Below the pieces are notes generated by a model, which was not told the origin of the DNA, made no database searches, and was given only the letters and a program-made list of their open reading frames with translations. From CAZDYP01 sp964509505 (GTDB taxonomy: Bacteria > Chloroflexota > Anaerolineae > JACRMK01): a DNA stretch of 20,109 nucleotides. Shown one piece after another: positions 1-6,997 of the stretch (positions are counted from its first letter, which is position 1; each line of letters starts with the position of its first letter). Location of the stretch: assembly GCA_964509505.1 (NCBI GenBank), contig CAZDYP010000087.1, forward strand, positions 1 through 20,109, written 5' to 3'. The position numbers were made by a program, and so were the translations under genes.

Positions 1-395
1 GACAGCTCCTGCTCTCCCCCCATGTTGTAAGTGTACCGTATCCGCGTAAAAAAAGCGTAAAATTGTAACAGCTCAAGCCATCGGAGTTAAGGAATGAGTG
101 ACTGATGGATTATCACGGTTTGCACGGCGGGTAAGATCGGCAAGGCACGTTTGTGGAGCGTCAAGCTGTGCTGAAAGCGGGTATAAACTGCGCGGTTCGA
201 CGAGCTCACCCAGACTTTTACCAACTTGCATGATGAGCGAGTCAAACTATGCGAGCTACACCTTGGCCGCAGCCTTCGACCCGCTTCATTCCCCAAAGGA
301 GCACATGGGCGCTGCATAACAGCGTGGTTTGCAGTATCAAACAATGCTGCGTGTCACACCCAAGTCAGTAGAGCCATTTTAGACTCTACCAATTT
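1..395. other. gene-free stretch, nothing recognised
   Basis: I looked for RNase P RNA, tmRNA, SRP RNA and coding regions on both strands and recognised none. The short open frames in both directions have no convincing ribosome binding site or family motif. A small hairpin with arms GTAGAG and CTCTAC is at 368-389. The window starts inside this stretch, so a feature could be truncated at the left edge. Confidence 0.4.
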
Positions 396-620
396 TAGTG
401 TGGGATGCTCGCGCGGGACTCCCATTGGTCGCACAGCCTGCGCCATAGGACAGGCACGCCTGGCGGAACGCCTGCAAGAGTTGCCCCACGTGATGGAACG
501 GCTCGACTTTCGTTGGGATATGGGCTTTGTGGATGCAAAAGAGTGTGAGGAAAAAGTTCGCGGGGACGAAGACGATGACTACGGGCTGGCGTTAGAGAGT
601 GAGGAATGCACCAAAATAAA
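396..620 (+). pseudogene. possible remnant of a coding region, unidentified
   Basis: I do not recognise a gene here. The plus frame reads a coding-like, charged, helix-prone stretch with ERLQELPHVMERLDF followed by GFVDAKECEEK and an acidic tail. The pattern of Leu-rich helix, then G-(I/V)-D-x-x-E, then E-K resembles the coiled segment near the C-terminus of large serine recombinases, but this is only a resemblance. The frame has no stop of its own here and stays open through the terminator and the antisense strand of the tRNA gene to 867, so any real protein end has been lost. Upstream the frame reads into less protein-like sequence, with in-frame stops near 170-190. It could be chance. Confidence 0.2.
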
Positions 621-652
621 AAAGGCAACTTTTCGGCTTCAAAAAGTTGCCC
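612..652 (-). terminator. rho-independent terminator of tRNA-Asp
   Basis: Read on the minus strand, GGCAACTTTT and AAAAGTTGCC form a 10-bp stem around a short loop (plus-strand arms about 624-633 and 642-651). A U-rich tail follows (the A-run at about 613-623 on the plus strand). It starts just past the 3' end of the tRNA gene and fits termination of a single-gene transcript. Confidence 0.85.
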
Positions 653-655
653 CTG

Positions 656-729
656 CGGAAGCGACGGGATTCGAACCCGCGATCTCAGCCTTGACAGGGC
701 TGCATGTTAGGCCGCTACACCACGCCTCC
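656..729 (-). tRNA. tRNA-Asp(GTC)
   Basis: On the minus strand the gene folds into a standard 74-nt cloverleaf. It has a 7-bp acceptor stem GGAGGCG/CGCTTCC with one G-U pair, D stem GTGT/ACAT and anticodon stem CAGCC/GGCTG. The loop CTGTCAA gives anticodon GTC. The five-base variable region is AGATC and the T arm carries TTCGAAT. The discriminator base is G, as usual for tRNA-Asp. The CCA end is not encoded, so it must be added by the CCA-adding enzyme. Two more bases on each side also pair, so the precursor stem would be 9 bp; I chose the ends from the discriminator and the fixed spacing of the arms. Confidence 0.95.
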
Positions 730-742
730 GCGCAGTATCTAC

Positions 743-770
743 ATTTTAACCACATCTCTCCACTTGTCAA
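743..770 (-). promoter_or_regulatory. sigma70-type promoter of tRNA-Asp
   Basis: On the minus strand a perfect TTGACA (765-770) is followed by a 16-bp spacer and TAAAAT (743-748). A start about 7 bp further on would lie a few bases before the tRNA 5' end. The -35 box lies directly beyond the stop codon of the preceding minus-strand gene at 772, so the tRNA has its own strong promoter rather than depending on readthrough from rseP. Confidence 0.8.
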
Positions 771-771
771 A

Positions 772-1512
772 TCAGGGTACCCAAATGAAGATGCGCGACT
801 CGCTCGATGCGCTCACGGGGTCGCCGTTGCTGTCAATGATAGTCACATCCCATTTCATAGCGCGTAGGGTGAGCGAGATATCGCGATAGACTTGGCTTGG
901 CACACGCCAGCGTGTCTCTCTCAACCAACTTCCCACGGTTTTCGTTTCATTACCCTTGCCAATGTAACGTGCGGTCACAGCAAACTGTTGTCCCTCCTGC
1001 AACACACCTTCCCATTCCAATATGATTTCCACGTCTTCGCCGCCAAACTCTGCTTGATCTTTCGGATTGCGCAACCGAGGCGGCGCAACGGTCGGTCGAG
1101 GCGTCGCTGTCGCCGTCGGTGTGGTGGTTGGCGCATTCGAAGCAAGCGCGGATGTGGGAGTGGTTGTGGCAGTGGGTCGTGGCGTCGGCGTTTCTGTTGG
1201 CGTCACGGTAGGGCGTGGAGTTGGGGTCGGGGAAGGCGTGAACGTGGGGCGACGCGAAGGCTGTGGTTGTGGCGCACGCGTGGGTGTGGTGAGCAATGGA
1301 GTGGATGGCAGCTGCGGCGTAAATGGCGCCACACTGGAACCAAGCCCAAGTCCCAGTAACACACTAAGCACAACGAATCGCCAGCGCGTGTAGAAGCGCG
1401 TCGGCTGACGACCGCAATGCGGACAAATCTGCAGCCCCCGCAAGATGCGTTGCCCACACGCGCGACAACGCATTCGCGGCTGCCTCGCTTTGAACCATTG
1501 AACCCATCGCAC
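772..1512 (-). CDS. zinc-ribbon, single-pass membrane protein with Pro/Thr linker and beta domain
   Basis: The protein has 246 aa from a GTG start. Residues 16-33 hold a zinc ribbon with two C-x2-C pairs (CRACG and CPHCG). A single transmembrane helix follows at about 44-64. Then come a Pro/Thr/Ser-rich linker of about 80 residues and a C-terminal domain of about 100 residues that looks beta-rich and Ig-like (LRNPKDQAEF near its start). The likely topology puts the zinc ribbon in the cytoplasm and the linker and beta domain outside. The gene starts three bases after the rseP stop, so the two are surely cotranscribed. An alternative ATG at 1473, directly before the first Cys pair, has a GAGG about 9 nt upstream and may be the true start. 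I know this architecture from Chloroflexota but not a function; a link to envelope stress is only suggested by the neighbour. Confidence 0.85.
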   Translation of the reverse strand: MRWVQWFKARQPRMRCRACGQRILRGLQICPHCGRQPTRFYTRWRFVVLSVLLGLGLGSSVAPFTPQLPSTPLLTTPTRAPQPQPSRRPTFTPSPTPTPRPTVTPTETPTPRPTATTTPTSALASNAPTTTPTATATPRPTVAPPRLRNPKDQAEFGGEDVEIILEWEGVLQEGQQFAVTARYIGKGNETKTVGSWLRETRWRVPSQVYRDISLTLRAMKWDVTIIDSNGDPVSASSESRIFIWVP

Positions 1513-1515
1513 GAA

Positions 1516-2817
1516 TTAACCGCCACCCAGCGCCCGTTGAATGTCGAAGAACGTGATGACCAGCATAAGCAGCAATAAGAACGCCATGCCGGCGAAATGC
1601 ACGAACCCTTCTTTCTCCGGCGCGATGCGTTTGCCGCCCCGCACGATTTCAAGCAAGACGAACATCAAACGCCCCCCATCCAATGCGGGAATCGGCAGCA
1701 TGTTGATGATGGCGAGATTGATGCTAAGGATCGCCGTGAATTGCAGCAAACTCAACCAACCCTGCTGCGCGATCTCGCCCGTCTGACGCGCGATCTCTAC
1801 GGGCCCACCAACCGCAGGCGTCCCCTGGCCCTGAAACAATCCAAGGAAAATGCGCCCGAAGCCTCTGAACATTTGCAGCGTAATATCAGCCGTGATCTCC
1901 ACGCCCTTCGGAACGGCTTCCCATATTGGATAGCTGACGATCTCGACGGTCCCCTGCTGTAACGCCATCGTAATGCCCATCGCGCCTTGTCCACGCGGCG
2001 GATTGATGCGTGGGGTCAGTTTGACCGTCATAACATCTTTATCGCGTTTCAATTCAATTGTCACCTCTTGTCCTGCATAGTCAAGATTGACTAAGCGGCG
2101 GAGATGCTGACTATTTTGGATGATAATGCCATTGACCGAGAGCAACCGATCATCCGGTTGCAAGCCGGCCGCAGCGGCGGGCGAATTGGGCGCAACTTGC
2201 GCCACGCGCACAATCTCGAAATCAGGCAGCTTGGGCAACCCGTTCATCGCAATGATGGAGTAGATCGCGATAGCCAGCGCCATATTCATCGTGACGCCTG
2301 CGACTAAAATGATCATGCGCTTCCATGGTTTTTGCGCTGCAAACGAACGTGGGTCGCTCGGATTTTCTTCGCCCGTCATCCGCACGAAGCCGCCCAACGG
2401 CAACCAATTCAACGTGTAGAGCGTGCCCGTGTCCAAGTCTTGCACTTGGCTCGCCAGCGCCGCGCCGCGGCTTTCCGCATCTACGGGGTCAATACTCAAC
2501 AGCACTTCGCGCCCATTTTCCATTTGAGTCTTGTACGTCACCCACGAACCAATGCGTATTGAGTCGGGCAGCTTGAAGCGGCGGGGAATCAAAATCTTTT
2601 TGCCTTGAACTTGAATCATGCCAGCGCCTTTCCAGAATGTCCACGCGCGCGGCGGAATACCCAACCCAAACTCTTCGACGCGCACGCCCGCCCATTTTGC
2701 CGTAGCGAAATGTCCCAGCTCATGCACGAGCACTAACACGCCCAGCACCAGCAAAAAATAAAACAACGTTGGCGCATGGCCAAGCGTCCAATTGACCAGG
2801 TTTGAAATCACATCCAT
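1516..2817 (-). CDS. rseP: RseP-like site-2 intramembrane zinc metalloprotease
   Basis: This M50-family protease cleaves transmembrane substrates, classically anti-sigma factors, within the membrane. The first helix carries the zinc motif HELGH (H32, E33, H36). LPLGGFVRM lies near residue 140, a single PDZ domain at about 200-270, and the second catalytic motif with NMLPIPALDGG near 370-380, before the last hydrophobic segment. I chose the ATG at 2817 because AAGGAGGT lies 4 nt upstream; the 13-codon longer frame from 2856 would run through this site and the predicted promoter. Between HELGH and LPLGGFVRM there are about 100 residues, where the E. coli protein has about 40. The extra part is soluble and charged. 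The gene is first in a two-gene unit with the zinc-ribbon membrane protein and is divergent from yvcK. Family assignment is certain; the substrate is unknown. Confidence 0.95.
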   Translation of the reverse strand: MDVISNLVNWTLGHAPTLFYFLLVLGVLVLVHELGHFATAKWAGVRVEEFGLGIPPRAWTFWKGAGMIQVQGKKILIPRRFKLPDSIRIGSWVTYKTQMENGREVLLSIDPVDAESRGAALASQVQDLDTGTLYTLNWLPLGGFVRMTGEENPSDPRSFAAQKPWKRMIILVAGVTMNMALAIAIYSIIAMNGLPKLPDFEIVRVAQVAPNSPAAAAGLQPDDRLLSVNGIIIQNSQHLRRLVNLDYAGQEVTIELKRDKDVMTVKLTPRINPPRGQGAMGITMALQQGTVEIVSYPIWEAVPKGVEITADITLQMFRGFGRIFLGLFQGQGTPAVGGPVEIARQTGEIAQQGWLSLLQFTAILSINLAIINMLPIPALDGGRLMFVLLEIVRGGKRIAPEKEGFVHFAGMAFLLLLMLVITFFDIQRALGGG

Positions 2818-2854
2818 CGTTACCTCCTTGACTGATGACCTTACAACCGTGTTC

Positions 2855-2884
2855 ATTATAACGCCGATGATTTTTTCTTCCGAA
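2855..2884 (-). promoter_or_regulatory. candidate rseP promoter
   Basis: On the minus strand TATAAT (2855-2860) is preceded by TTCGGA with an 18-bp spacer. A start near 2848 gives a leader of about 30 nt to the rseP ATG. The -10 is perfect and the -35 weak. Confidence 0.5.
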
Positions 2885-2903
2885 TCGTGCGCCCTAAATA
2901 TGG

Positions 2904-2932
2904 TTGCGCCTCTCTGTGAGTTAGGCTATAAT
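2904..2932 (+). promoter_or_regulatory. candidate yvcK promoter
   Basis: A perfect TATAAT (2927-2932) is preceded by TTGCGC with a 17-bp spacer, about 46 bp before the predicted yvcK start. Together with the rseP promoter it makes a compact divergent regulatory region. Confidence 0.55.
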
Positions 2933-2978
2933 CGCCAACAGATGCGTTTGGCAACCATTCAGCAGTGAGGCAATAACC

Positions 2979-3989
2979 TTGGTATCCGAACTCGAAGCAC
3001 AAGCGCGCGCGCGGGGTCCAAAAATCGTCGCCATTGGCGGCGGCACTGGACTTTCGACGTTTTTGCGCGGTCTCAAAGAGTACACGAATAACATCACAGC
3101 CATTGTCACCGTAGCTGACGATGGCGGCAGTTCGGGGCGCTTGCGCAAAGAATTGGGGGTCTTGCCACCCGGCGATTTTCGGCAATGTATTGCGGCGCTG
3201 GCTGAAGATGAAGCGTTGATGACTGCCTTGTTTCAATATCGTTTTTCCGAAGGCGATTCGCTCAAAGGGCATGCCTTCGGAAATTTGTTTATTGTGGCGC
3301 TAGCGCAAGTGACAGGGAATTTTGAACGCGCGTTACTCGAAGCGGGCAGGGTGCTCTCCATTCGCGGGCGCATCTTGCCTTCGACGCTCGCGCACGTCAC
3401 GCTCTGCGCGGATGTGCGCGGCGAAGGCATGTTGCATCGCGCGGTCGGCGAGCATAATATCCCTGAGAGCGGCTTGCCGATCGAGCGCGTGTTCCTTGAG
3501 CCGAACAATCCGCCCGCCTATCCCGAAGCGGTGCGCGCTATCCTGAATGCTGATTTGATCGTGGCAGGCCCAGGCAGCCTCTACACCAGCGTCATGCCCA
3601 ATCTGCTAGTAACCGACATCGCACACGCCGTGCGGCACAGTCGCGCGCCCGCTCTGTACATCGCGAATGTCGCCACACAGCTCGGCGAAACAGAAGGCTA
3701 TACGATTCACGCGCATCTCGCAGCCATCGAACGGCATAGCGGTATGAAGCTCTTTGATTACATGCTGGTCAACGACAACTTGCAACCACGCTTGCCCGCG
3801 CAGCTCACGATTCAAATGCTCCAGCCCGATGGCGAAGGCAACGGTTACGAGGTCGTGCGCGCCGATGTGGTGGACGAGCAAAAACCATGGCGGCACGACG
3901 CAAAGAAACTAGCGCAAGCCGTCATGAATTTCATCGCGACCCGCAATTTATCCAACCCCCTCAGCCCCAACGGGCAAGACAAAGGTTGA
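2979..3989 (+). CDS. yvcK: YvcK/GlmR family gluconeogenesis factor (CofD-like fold)
   Basis: The 336-aa protein carries family motifs from the N-terminus: VAIGGGTGLSTFLRGLK at about 17-33, then VTVADDGGSSGRLR, PGDFRQC, GHAFGNL, and GPGSLYTSVMPNLL in the second half. YvcK/GlmR of Bacillus (about 317 aa) binds UDP-GlcNAc, is needed for growth on gluconeogenic carbon sources, and influences cell-wall precursor supply. It is related to the lactyl-transferase CofD but is not an F420 enzyme. The start is TTG at 2979 with a GAGG 8 nt upstream; no ATG or GTG closer to the first conserved strand fits better. It opens the plus-strand run that continues with CBS, three GAPDH and PGK, which matches a central-carbon role. 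The C-terminal 25 residues are family-variable. Confidence in the family is high; the physiological role here is by analogy. Confidence 0.93.
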   Translation: MVSELEAQARARGPKIVAIGGGTGLSTFLRGLKEYTNNITAIVTVADDGGSSGRLRKELGVLPPGDFRQCIAALAEDEALMTALFQYRFSEGDSLKGHAFGNLFIVALAQVTGNFERALLEAGRVLSIRGRILPSTLAHVTLCADVRGEGMLHRAVGEHNIPESGLPIERVFLEPNNPPAYPEAVRAILNADLIVAGPGSLYTSVMPNLLVTDIAHAVRHSRAPALYIANVATQLGETEGYTIHAHLAAIERHSGMKLFDYMLVNDNLQPRLPAQLTIQMLQPDGEGNGYEVVRADVVDEQKPWRHDAKKLAQAVMNFIATRNLSNPLSPNGQDKG

Positions 3990-4107
3990 AGGACGAAGGA
4001 TGAAGGACCTCAATCGTCGTGGGGTCACGTCGTCATGTAATCAACAGGCAACCAAGCGACCAGAGGATTACACCGACTACACACTGACTGACCTCCTTCA
4101 TCCTTGA
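3984..4107 (+). repeat. heptamer run with inverted partner between yvcK and the CBS gene
   Basis: Heptamers TTGAAGG, ACGAAGG and ATGAAGG follow one another at 3986-4006, starting at the yvcK stop codon. The perfect 12-bp inverse of AAGGATGAAGGA (3996-4007) appears as TCCTTCATCCTT at 4094-4105. The pair could form a long hairpin in the transcript. No coding region lies between. Confidence 0.7.
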
Positions 4108-4130
4108 CCCTTTCCATGGGAGGCGAGCCT

Positions 4131-4505
4131 ATGAAAACAGCTAAAGATGTGATGACGCCCACGTTACAGATGATTTCACCTGAAGCCAGTGTCTCTGATG
4201 CAGTCAGAAAAATGAAGCAGTTGAACATCCACAGCCTGCTCATTGAACGGCAGAATGCAACCGACGCTTATGGCATCATCACCGATACCGATGTCTTGAA
4301 AAAAGTTTTGGCGTTAGACAAGAACCCGGCCGCCGTCGCCGTGCGCGAGGTTATGAGCAAGCCGATCCTCACCATCCCCCCCGAATGCACGCTCTTCGAA
4401 ATCGCCCAGCTGATGGCGCGCTTCCACATCAACCACTTGCCCGTCTTTGATGGCAAAGAGGTGGTGGGCATGGTGAGCAGCACGGATATTTTCAACGTCA
4501 AATGA
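4131..4505 (+). CDS. two-CBS-domain protein
   Basis: The 124-aa protein is just one pair of CBS domains (a Bateman module), at about 1-58 and 66-124. DVMTPTLQMI and EVMSKPILTI are the first strands of each, and GIITDTDVL and GMVSSTDIF are the paired G-x-(I/V)-(T/S)-x-x-D-(I/L) ends. Such modules bind adenosine nucleotides or S-adenosylmethionine and act as energy sensors in larger complexes. The start at 4131 has GGGAGG 7 nt upstream; an upstream ATG at 4116 is out of frame, and the longer frame from 4104 lacks a site. It ends 24 bp before the first GAPDH gene and is probably cotranscribed with it, which suggests (inference only) a nucleotide-sensing partner for this carbon-metabolism cluster. 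Confidence 0.93.
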   Translation: MKTAKDVMTPTLQMISPEASVSDAVRKMKQLNIHSLLIERQNATDAYGIITDTDVLKKVLALDKNPAAVAVREVMSKPILTIPPECTLFEIAQLMARFHINHLPVFDGKEVVGMVSSTDIFNVK

Positions 4506-4529
4506 TTCACCCAACTTTGCGAGGTGTAA

Positions 4530-5543
4530 ATGAAAACAAAAATCGGCATCAATGGCTTTGGACGCATTGGGCGGCAAGTGTTCAAAGCGTTTGAACAGCA
4601 TTACAAAGATTCGCTCGAAGTTGTCGCGGTCAATGATTTGACCAACAACGACATGTTGGCGTATCTCTTGAAGTATGATTCGAACTATGGGCGTTATCCT
4701 GGCGCCGTGAAGCTCGCCGCTGGGCGTCTGCTGGTGGACGACCGTGAGGTCAAGACCTACGCGCAATTTGATCCCAGCAAAATTCCATGGGGCGAGCTCG
4801 GCGTGGACATCGTCATCGAATCGACTGGCGCTTTCACCGACGCCAACAAAGCGAAACTGCATCTCGCGGCAGGCGCGCAGAAAGTCATCATCTCTGCGCC
4901 AGCGAAAAACGAAGACCTCACTATCGTATTGGGCGTCAACGACGAAGCGTATGATCCCGCGAAGCACCACATCATCTCGAATGCGTCTTGCACGACCAAC
5001 GGCCTCGCGCCCGTCGCCAAAGTGTTGCACGATGCGTTCCGTATCAACCGCGCGTTGATGACGACGATTCACTCGTACACCAACGACCAGCGCATCCTTG
5101 ACCTGCCGCACCCCGACGACCCGCGTCGCGCCCGCGCCGCGGGACTCAATATGATTCCGACGACCACGGGCGCCGCGCGCGCCGTCGCCAAAGTCATCCC
5201 CGATTTGAAAGGCAAGTTCGACGGCACCGCCATTCGTGTGCCAACGCCCACTGTATCAGTGATTGACCTCGTGGTGAACACGGAAAAAGAGGTGAAGCCC
5301 GAAGCCCTGAAAGAAGCGTTCCTTGCGTATCAACAAGGACGCGGCGAGGGCATCCTCGAATACAGCGAAGAGCCGCTCGTCAGCATGGACTTGAAAGCAG
5401 ACGAACATTCCACCATTGTGGATGGAACGATGAGCATGGTGCTGGACAAGACGATGGTCAAGGTGTTCGCATGGTACGACAATGAGTGGGGTTATTCGTG
5501 CCGCGTTGCAGATTTGGCGCACTTGCTGGCGACGAGAAAATAG
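4530..5543 (+). CDS. gap: glyceraldehyde-3-phosphate dehydrogenase, paralogue 1
   Basis: This enzyme oxidises and phosphorylates glyceraldehyde 3-phosphate to 1,3-bisphosphoglycerate, or runs in reverse in gluconeogenesis. The 337-aa protein has the Rossmann motif NGFGRIGR (8-15) and V-N-D at 34-36. That Asp typically contacts the NAD ribose, so NAD specificity is likely. It has the catalytic Cys154 in ASCTTN, the base His181, the phosphate-binding Arg in RVPTPTVS, and the C-terminal WYDNEWGYSCRV. The usual second Cys four residues after the catalytic one is Gly here. A GAGGT lies 5 nt before the ATG. It follows the CBS gene by 24 bp and is separated from paralogue 2 by 368 bp that contain a new promoter, so it may be expressed separately from the other two. 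It is the most canonical of the three. Confidence 0.96.
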   Translation: MKTKIGINGFGRIGRQVFKAFEQHYKDSLEVVAVNDLTNNDMLAYLLKYDSNYGRYPGAVKLAAGRLLVDDREVKTYAQFDPSKIPWGELGVDIVIESTGAFTDANKAKLHLAAGAQKVIISAPAKNEDLTIVLGVNDEAYDPAKHHIISNASCTTNGLAPVAKVLHDAFRINRALMTTIHSYTNDQRILDLPHPDDPRRARAAGLNMIPTTTGAARAVAKVIPDLKGKFDGTAIRVPTPTVSVIDLVVNTEKEVKPEALKEAFLAYQQGRGEGILEYSEEPLVSMDLKADEHSTIVDGTMSMVLDKTMVKVFAWYDNEWGYSCRVADLAHLLATRK

Positions 5544-5600
5544 GGGAAATAGGCAGAGATGAGGGGAGATAAGGGGAGATTAGAGGAAATGAGGGGAGCA
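5541..5600 (+). repeat. six decamer tandem repeat, purine-rich
   Basis: Six imperfect 10-nt units run from the gap1 stop codon: TAGGGGAAAT, AGGCAGAGAT, GAGGGGAGAT, AAGGGGAGAT, TAGAGGAAAT and GAGGGGAGCA. A pyrimidine-rich stretch follows at 5606-5638, so the transcript could fold back on itself. It is non-coding. Confidence 0.75.
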
Positions 5601-5674
5601 TCTGCTTTCCTCAGTTTCTTCTGATTTCCTTGTATTTGCCAAACCCCTATCAAACCTTTACCTTTTTCCGCTCT

Positions 5675-5702
5675 TTAACTCTTGCCCACAAGTCGTTATA
5701 AT
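5675..5702 (+). promoter_or_regulatory. promoter of the gap2-gap3 pair
   Basis: TTAACT and a perfect TATAAT (5697-5702) are separated by 16 bp. A start near 5709 leaves a leader of about 200 nt before gap2 that contains a palindromic repeat and a heptamer run. It supports an independent transcript for gap2 and gap3. Confidence 0.6.
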
Positions 5703-5723
5703 AAGCTCACGTTATGCGCAAGC

Positions 5724-5819
5724 GTCATTGCGGGTATTGTCTGCAAAGCAATCCCCCAGCATGTGAGGAGATTGATTCGCTGCGCTCACCACAACGGCGT
5801 AGCCTGGGCAATAATGACA
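5724..5819. repeat. diverged palindromic repeat (TCATTGCG family)
   Basis: Ends TCATTGCGGG and GGGCAATAATGA are inverted. The interior carries AAGCAATCCCC and GGAGATTGATTCGC, the same words in the same order as the repeat inside purH at 10008-10082. It lies within the gap2 leader. The arms are more degraded and longer than in the purH copy. Confidence 0.65.
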
Positions 5820-5861
5820 CATTTGCGGCTTTAAGCTGGCGAAACAACGCTGTAATCCCCA

Positions 5862-5897
5862 CTCTCCAACTTCCAATCTCCAATCTCTAATCTCCAA
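5862..5897 (+). repeat. heptamer run in the gap2 leader
   Basis: Variants of the heptamer CTCCAAT follow each other (CTTCCAAT, CTCCAAT, CTCTAAT, CTCCAAAT) directly before the gap2 ribosome binding site. The run is pyrimidine-rich and non-coding. Confidence 0.6.
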
Positions 5898-5911
5898 ATG
5901 AGGAGCCCCTG

Positions 5912-6997
5912 ATGACTCGTATAGCACTCAATGGCTTTGGTCGCACGGGACGCCAAGTCTTCAAAATACTCTGGCATAAATACCCTCACCTCGAAGTCGT
6001 TGCCATTGGCGTGACCGAAGCCACACGCACCCTGACCCGTGCGATTCTGCTCAAGCACGATTCAGTGTATGGCGCATTTGCGCCCGAAGTCGAAGCGCGC
6101 GCCGACGGCAAGAAAAATTGCCTCATCGTGGATGGGCGCGAAATCCCTGTGGTCGCGCGTAACGAGCGCTATGGGCCCACCCGCTGGGCGTCGTATGGCG
6201 TGGACATCGTGATTGACGCCACAGGCTATTGCCCCAACCGACACACTGCCGAACAACATCTGCGACAAGGCGCGAAGAAAGTCATCGCCACACAACCCAT
6301 GGAAGACGAAGACCTGACGGTGATCATGGGCGTCAATCATCACGCGTATGATCCATCCCAGCATCACATCCTGTCATCCTCGTCCTGCACGGCGAATTGC
6401 CTCGCGCCCGTCGCGGCCGTGCTGCAACGTCGCGCGGGATTGGTCGAGGGCATGATGACAACGGTCCATGCCGTAACCAACAGCCAATCACTGCTCGATA
6501 AGGCGCGTGATGATGCGCGTTTGTCACGCAGCGCGTATATGAACATCGTGCCAACGAAATCGGGCGCGGTGCAAGAGGTCTCGCACATTGTCCCCGCGCT
6601 CAAAGGCAAGTTCATGGGTTCAGCATTGCGCGTACCAGTGCCGACGGTTTCGATTCTCGACTTGACCGCGCATCTGGCGGAGCCGCTGCCCATCGAGCAA
6701 GTCAATCAAGCCTTCCGCGAAGCGGCGGCAGATTATTTGCAAGGCATTCTCGCCGTGACGGATGATGAACTCGTCTCGTCAGATTTCGTCGGCGACGAGC
6801 GCTCCGCGATTGTGGATGCAAAGTCCACGATGACCGCGGGCCCGCTCGTCAAGGTCAATGCGTGGTACGACAATGAATGGGGTTATGCCCATCGTGTCGC
6901 AGATTTGGCGCAGTGGGTCGCTCATCATCTGGAAGAAGAGAAACATGAGCAGAACGCGCGTGTAATGGTCGCGCAGATGGCGGGAGGGAAACAATGA
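5912..6997 (+). CDS. gap: glyceraldehyde-3-phosphate dehydrogenase, divergent paralogue 2
   Basis: The 361-aa protein is a full-length type I GAPDH with NGFGRTGR (7-14), catalytic Cys159 in SSCTAN (the usual second Thr is Ala), His186 in TTVHAVTN, RVPVPTVS, and WYDNEWGYAHRV. The loop after the second strand reads I-G-V-T-E instead of V-N-D, with two extra residues and no Asp at the NAD-ribose position, so cofactor preference may differ. A charged tail of about 25 residues follows the last helix and is absent from the other two. The ATG has GAGGAG 6 nt upstream. The last four bases overlap the start of gap3 (ATGA at 6994), so the two are coupled. It is clearly a GAPDH homologue; whether it is NADP-dependent, regulatory, or acts on a different aldehyde cannot be told from sequence alone. 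E4P dehydrogenase was considered without positive support. Confidence 0.93.
   Translation: MTRIALNGFGRTGRQVFKILWHKYPHLEVVAIGVTEATRTLTRAILLKHDSVYGAFAPEVEARADGKKNCLIVDGREIPVVARNERYGPTRWASYGVDIVIDATGYCPNRHTAEQHLRQGAKKVIATQPMEDEDLTVIMGVNHHAYDPSQHHILSSSSCTANCLAPVAAVLQRRAGLVEGMMTTVHAVTNSQSLLDKARDDARLSRSAYMNIVPTKSGAVQEVSHIVPALKGKFMGSALRVPVPTVSILDLTAHLAEPLPIEQVNQAFREAAADYLQGILAVTDDELVSSDFVGDERSAIVDAKSTMTAGPLVKVNAWYDNEWGYAHRVADLAQWVAHHLEEEKHEQNARVMVAQMAGGKQ

Noticed and set aside
226..867. 213-aa open frame on the plus strand over the tRNA
   Set aside because: Its second half is antisense to the tRNA-Asp gene, terminator and promoter, and its first part has no ribosome binding site or motif. Only the middle part is kept, as a weak remnant.
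1067..1393. 108-aa Gly/Val-rich frame on the plus strand
   Set aside because: It is the reverse strand of the Pro/Thr-rich linker of the zinc-ribbon protein, and the composition follows from that.
2979..3989. CofD (F420 biosynthesis 2-phospho-L-lactate transferase)
   Set aside because: The GGGTGLST start, DDGGSSGRLR and PGDFRQC motifs and the gene context fit the YvcK/GlmR branch; no other F420 gene is present.
4314..5111. 265-aa frame on the minus strand opposite the CBS gene and gap1
   Set aside because: It is fully antisense to two well-supported genes and has no recognisable motif; such shadows are expected in GC-rich coding DNA.
5912..6997. Erythrose-4-phosphate dehydrogenase (Epd)
   Set aside because: The Cys/His active site and the Rossmann motif are shared by both families, so Epd cannot be excluded, but nothing positive points to it and the location among gap genes favours GAPDH.
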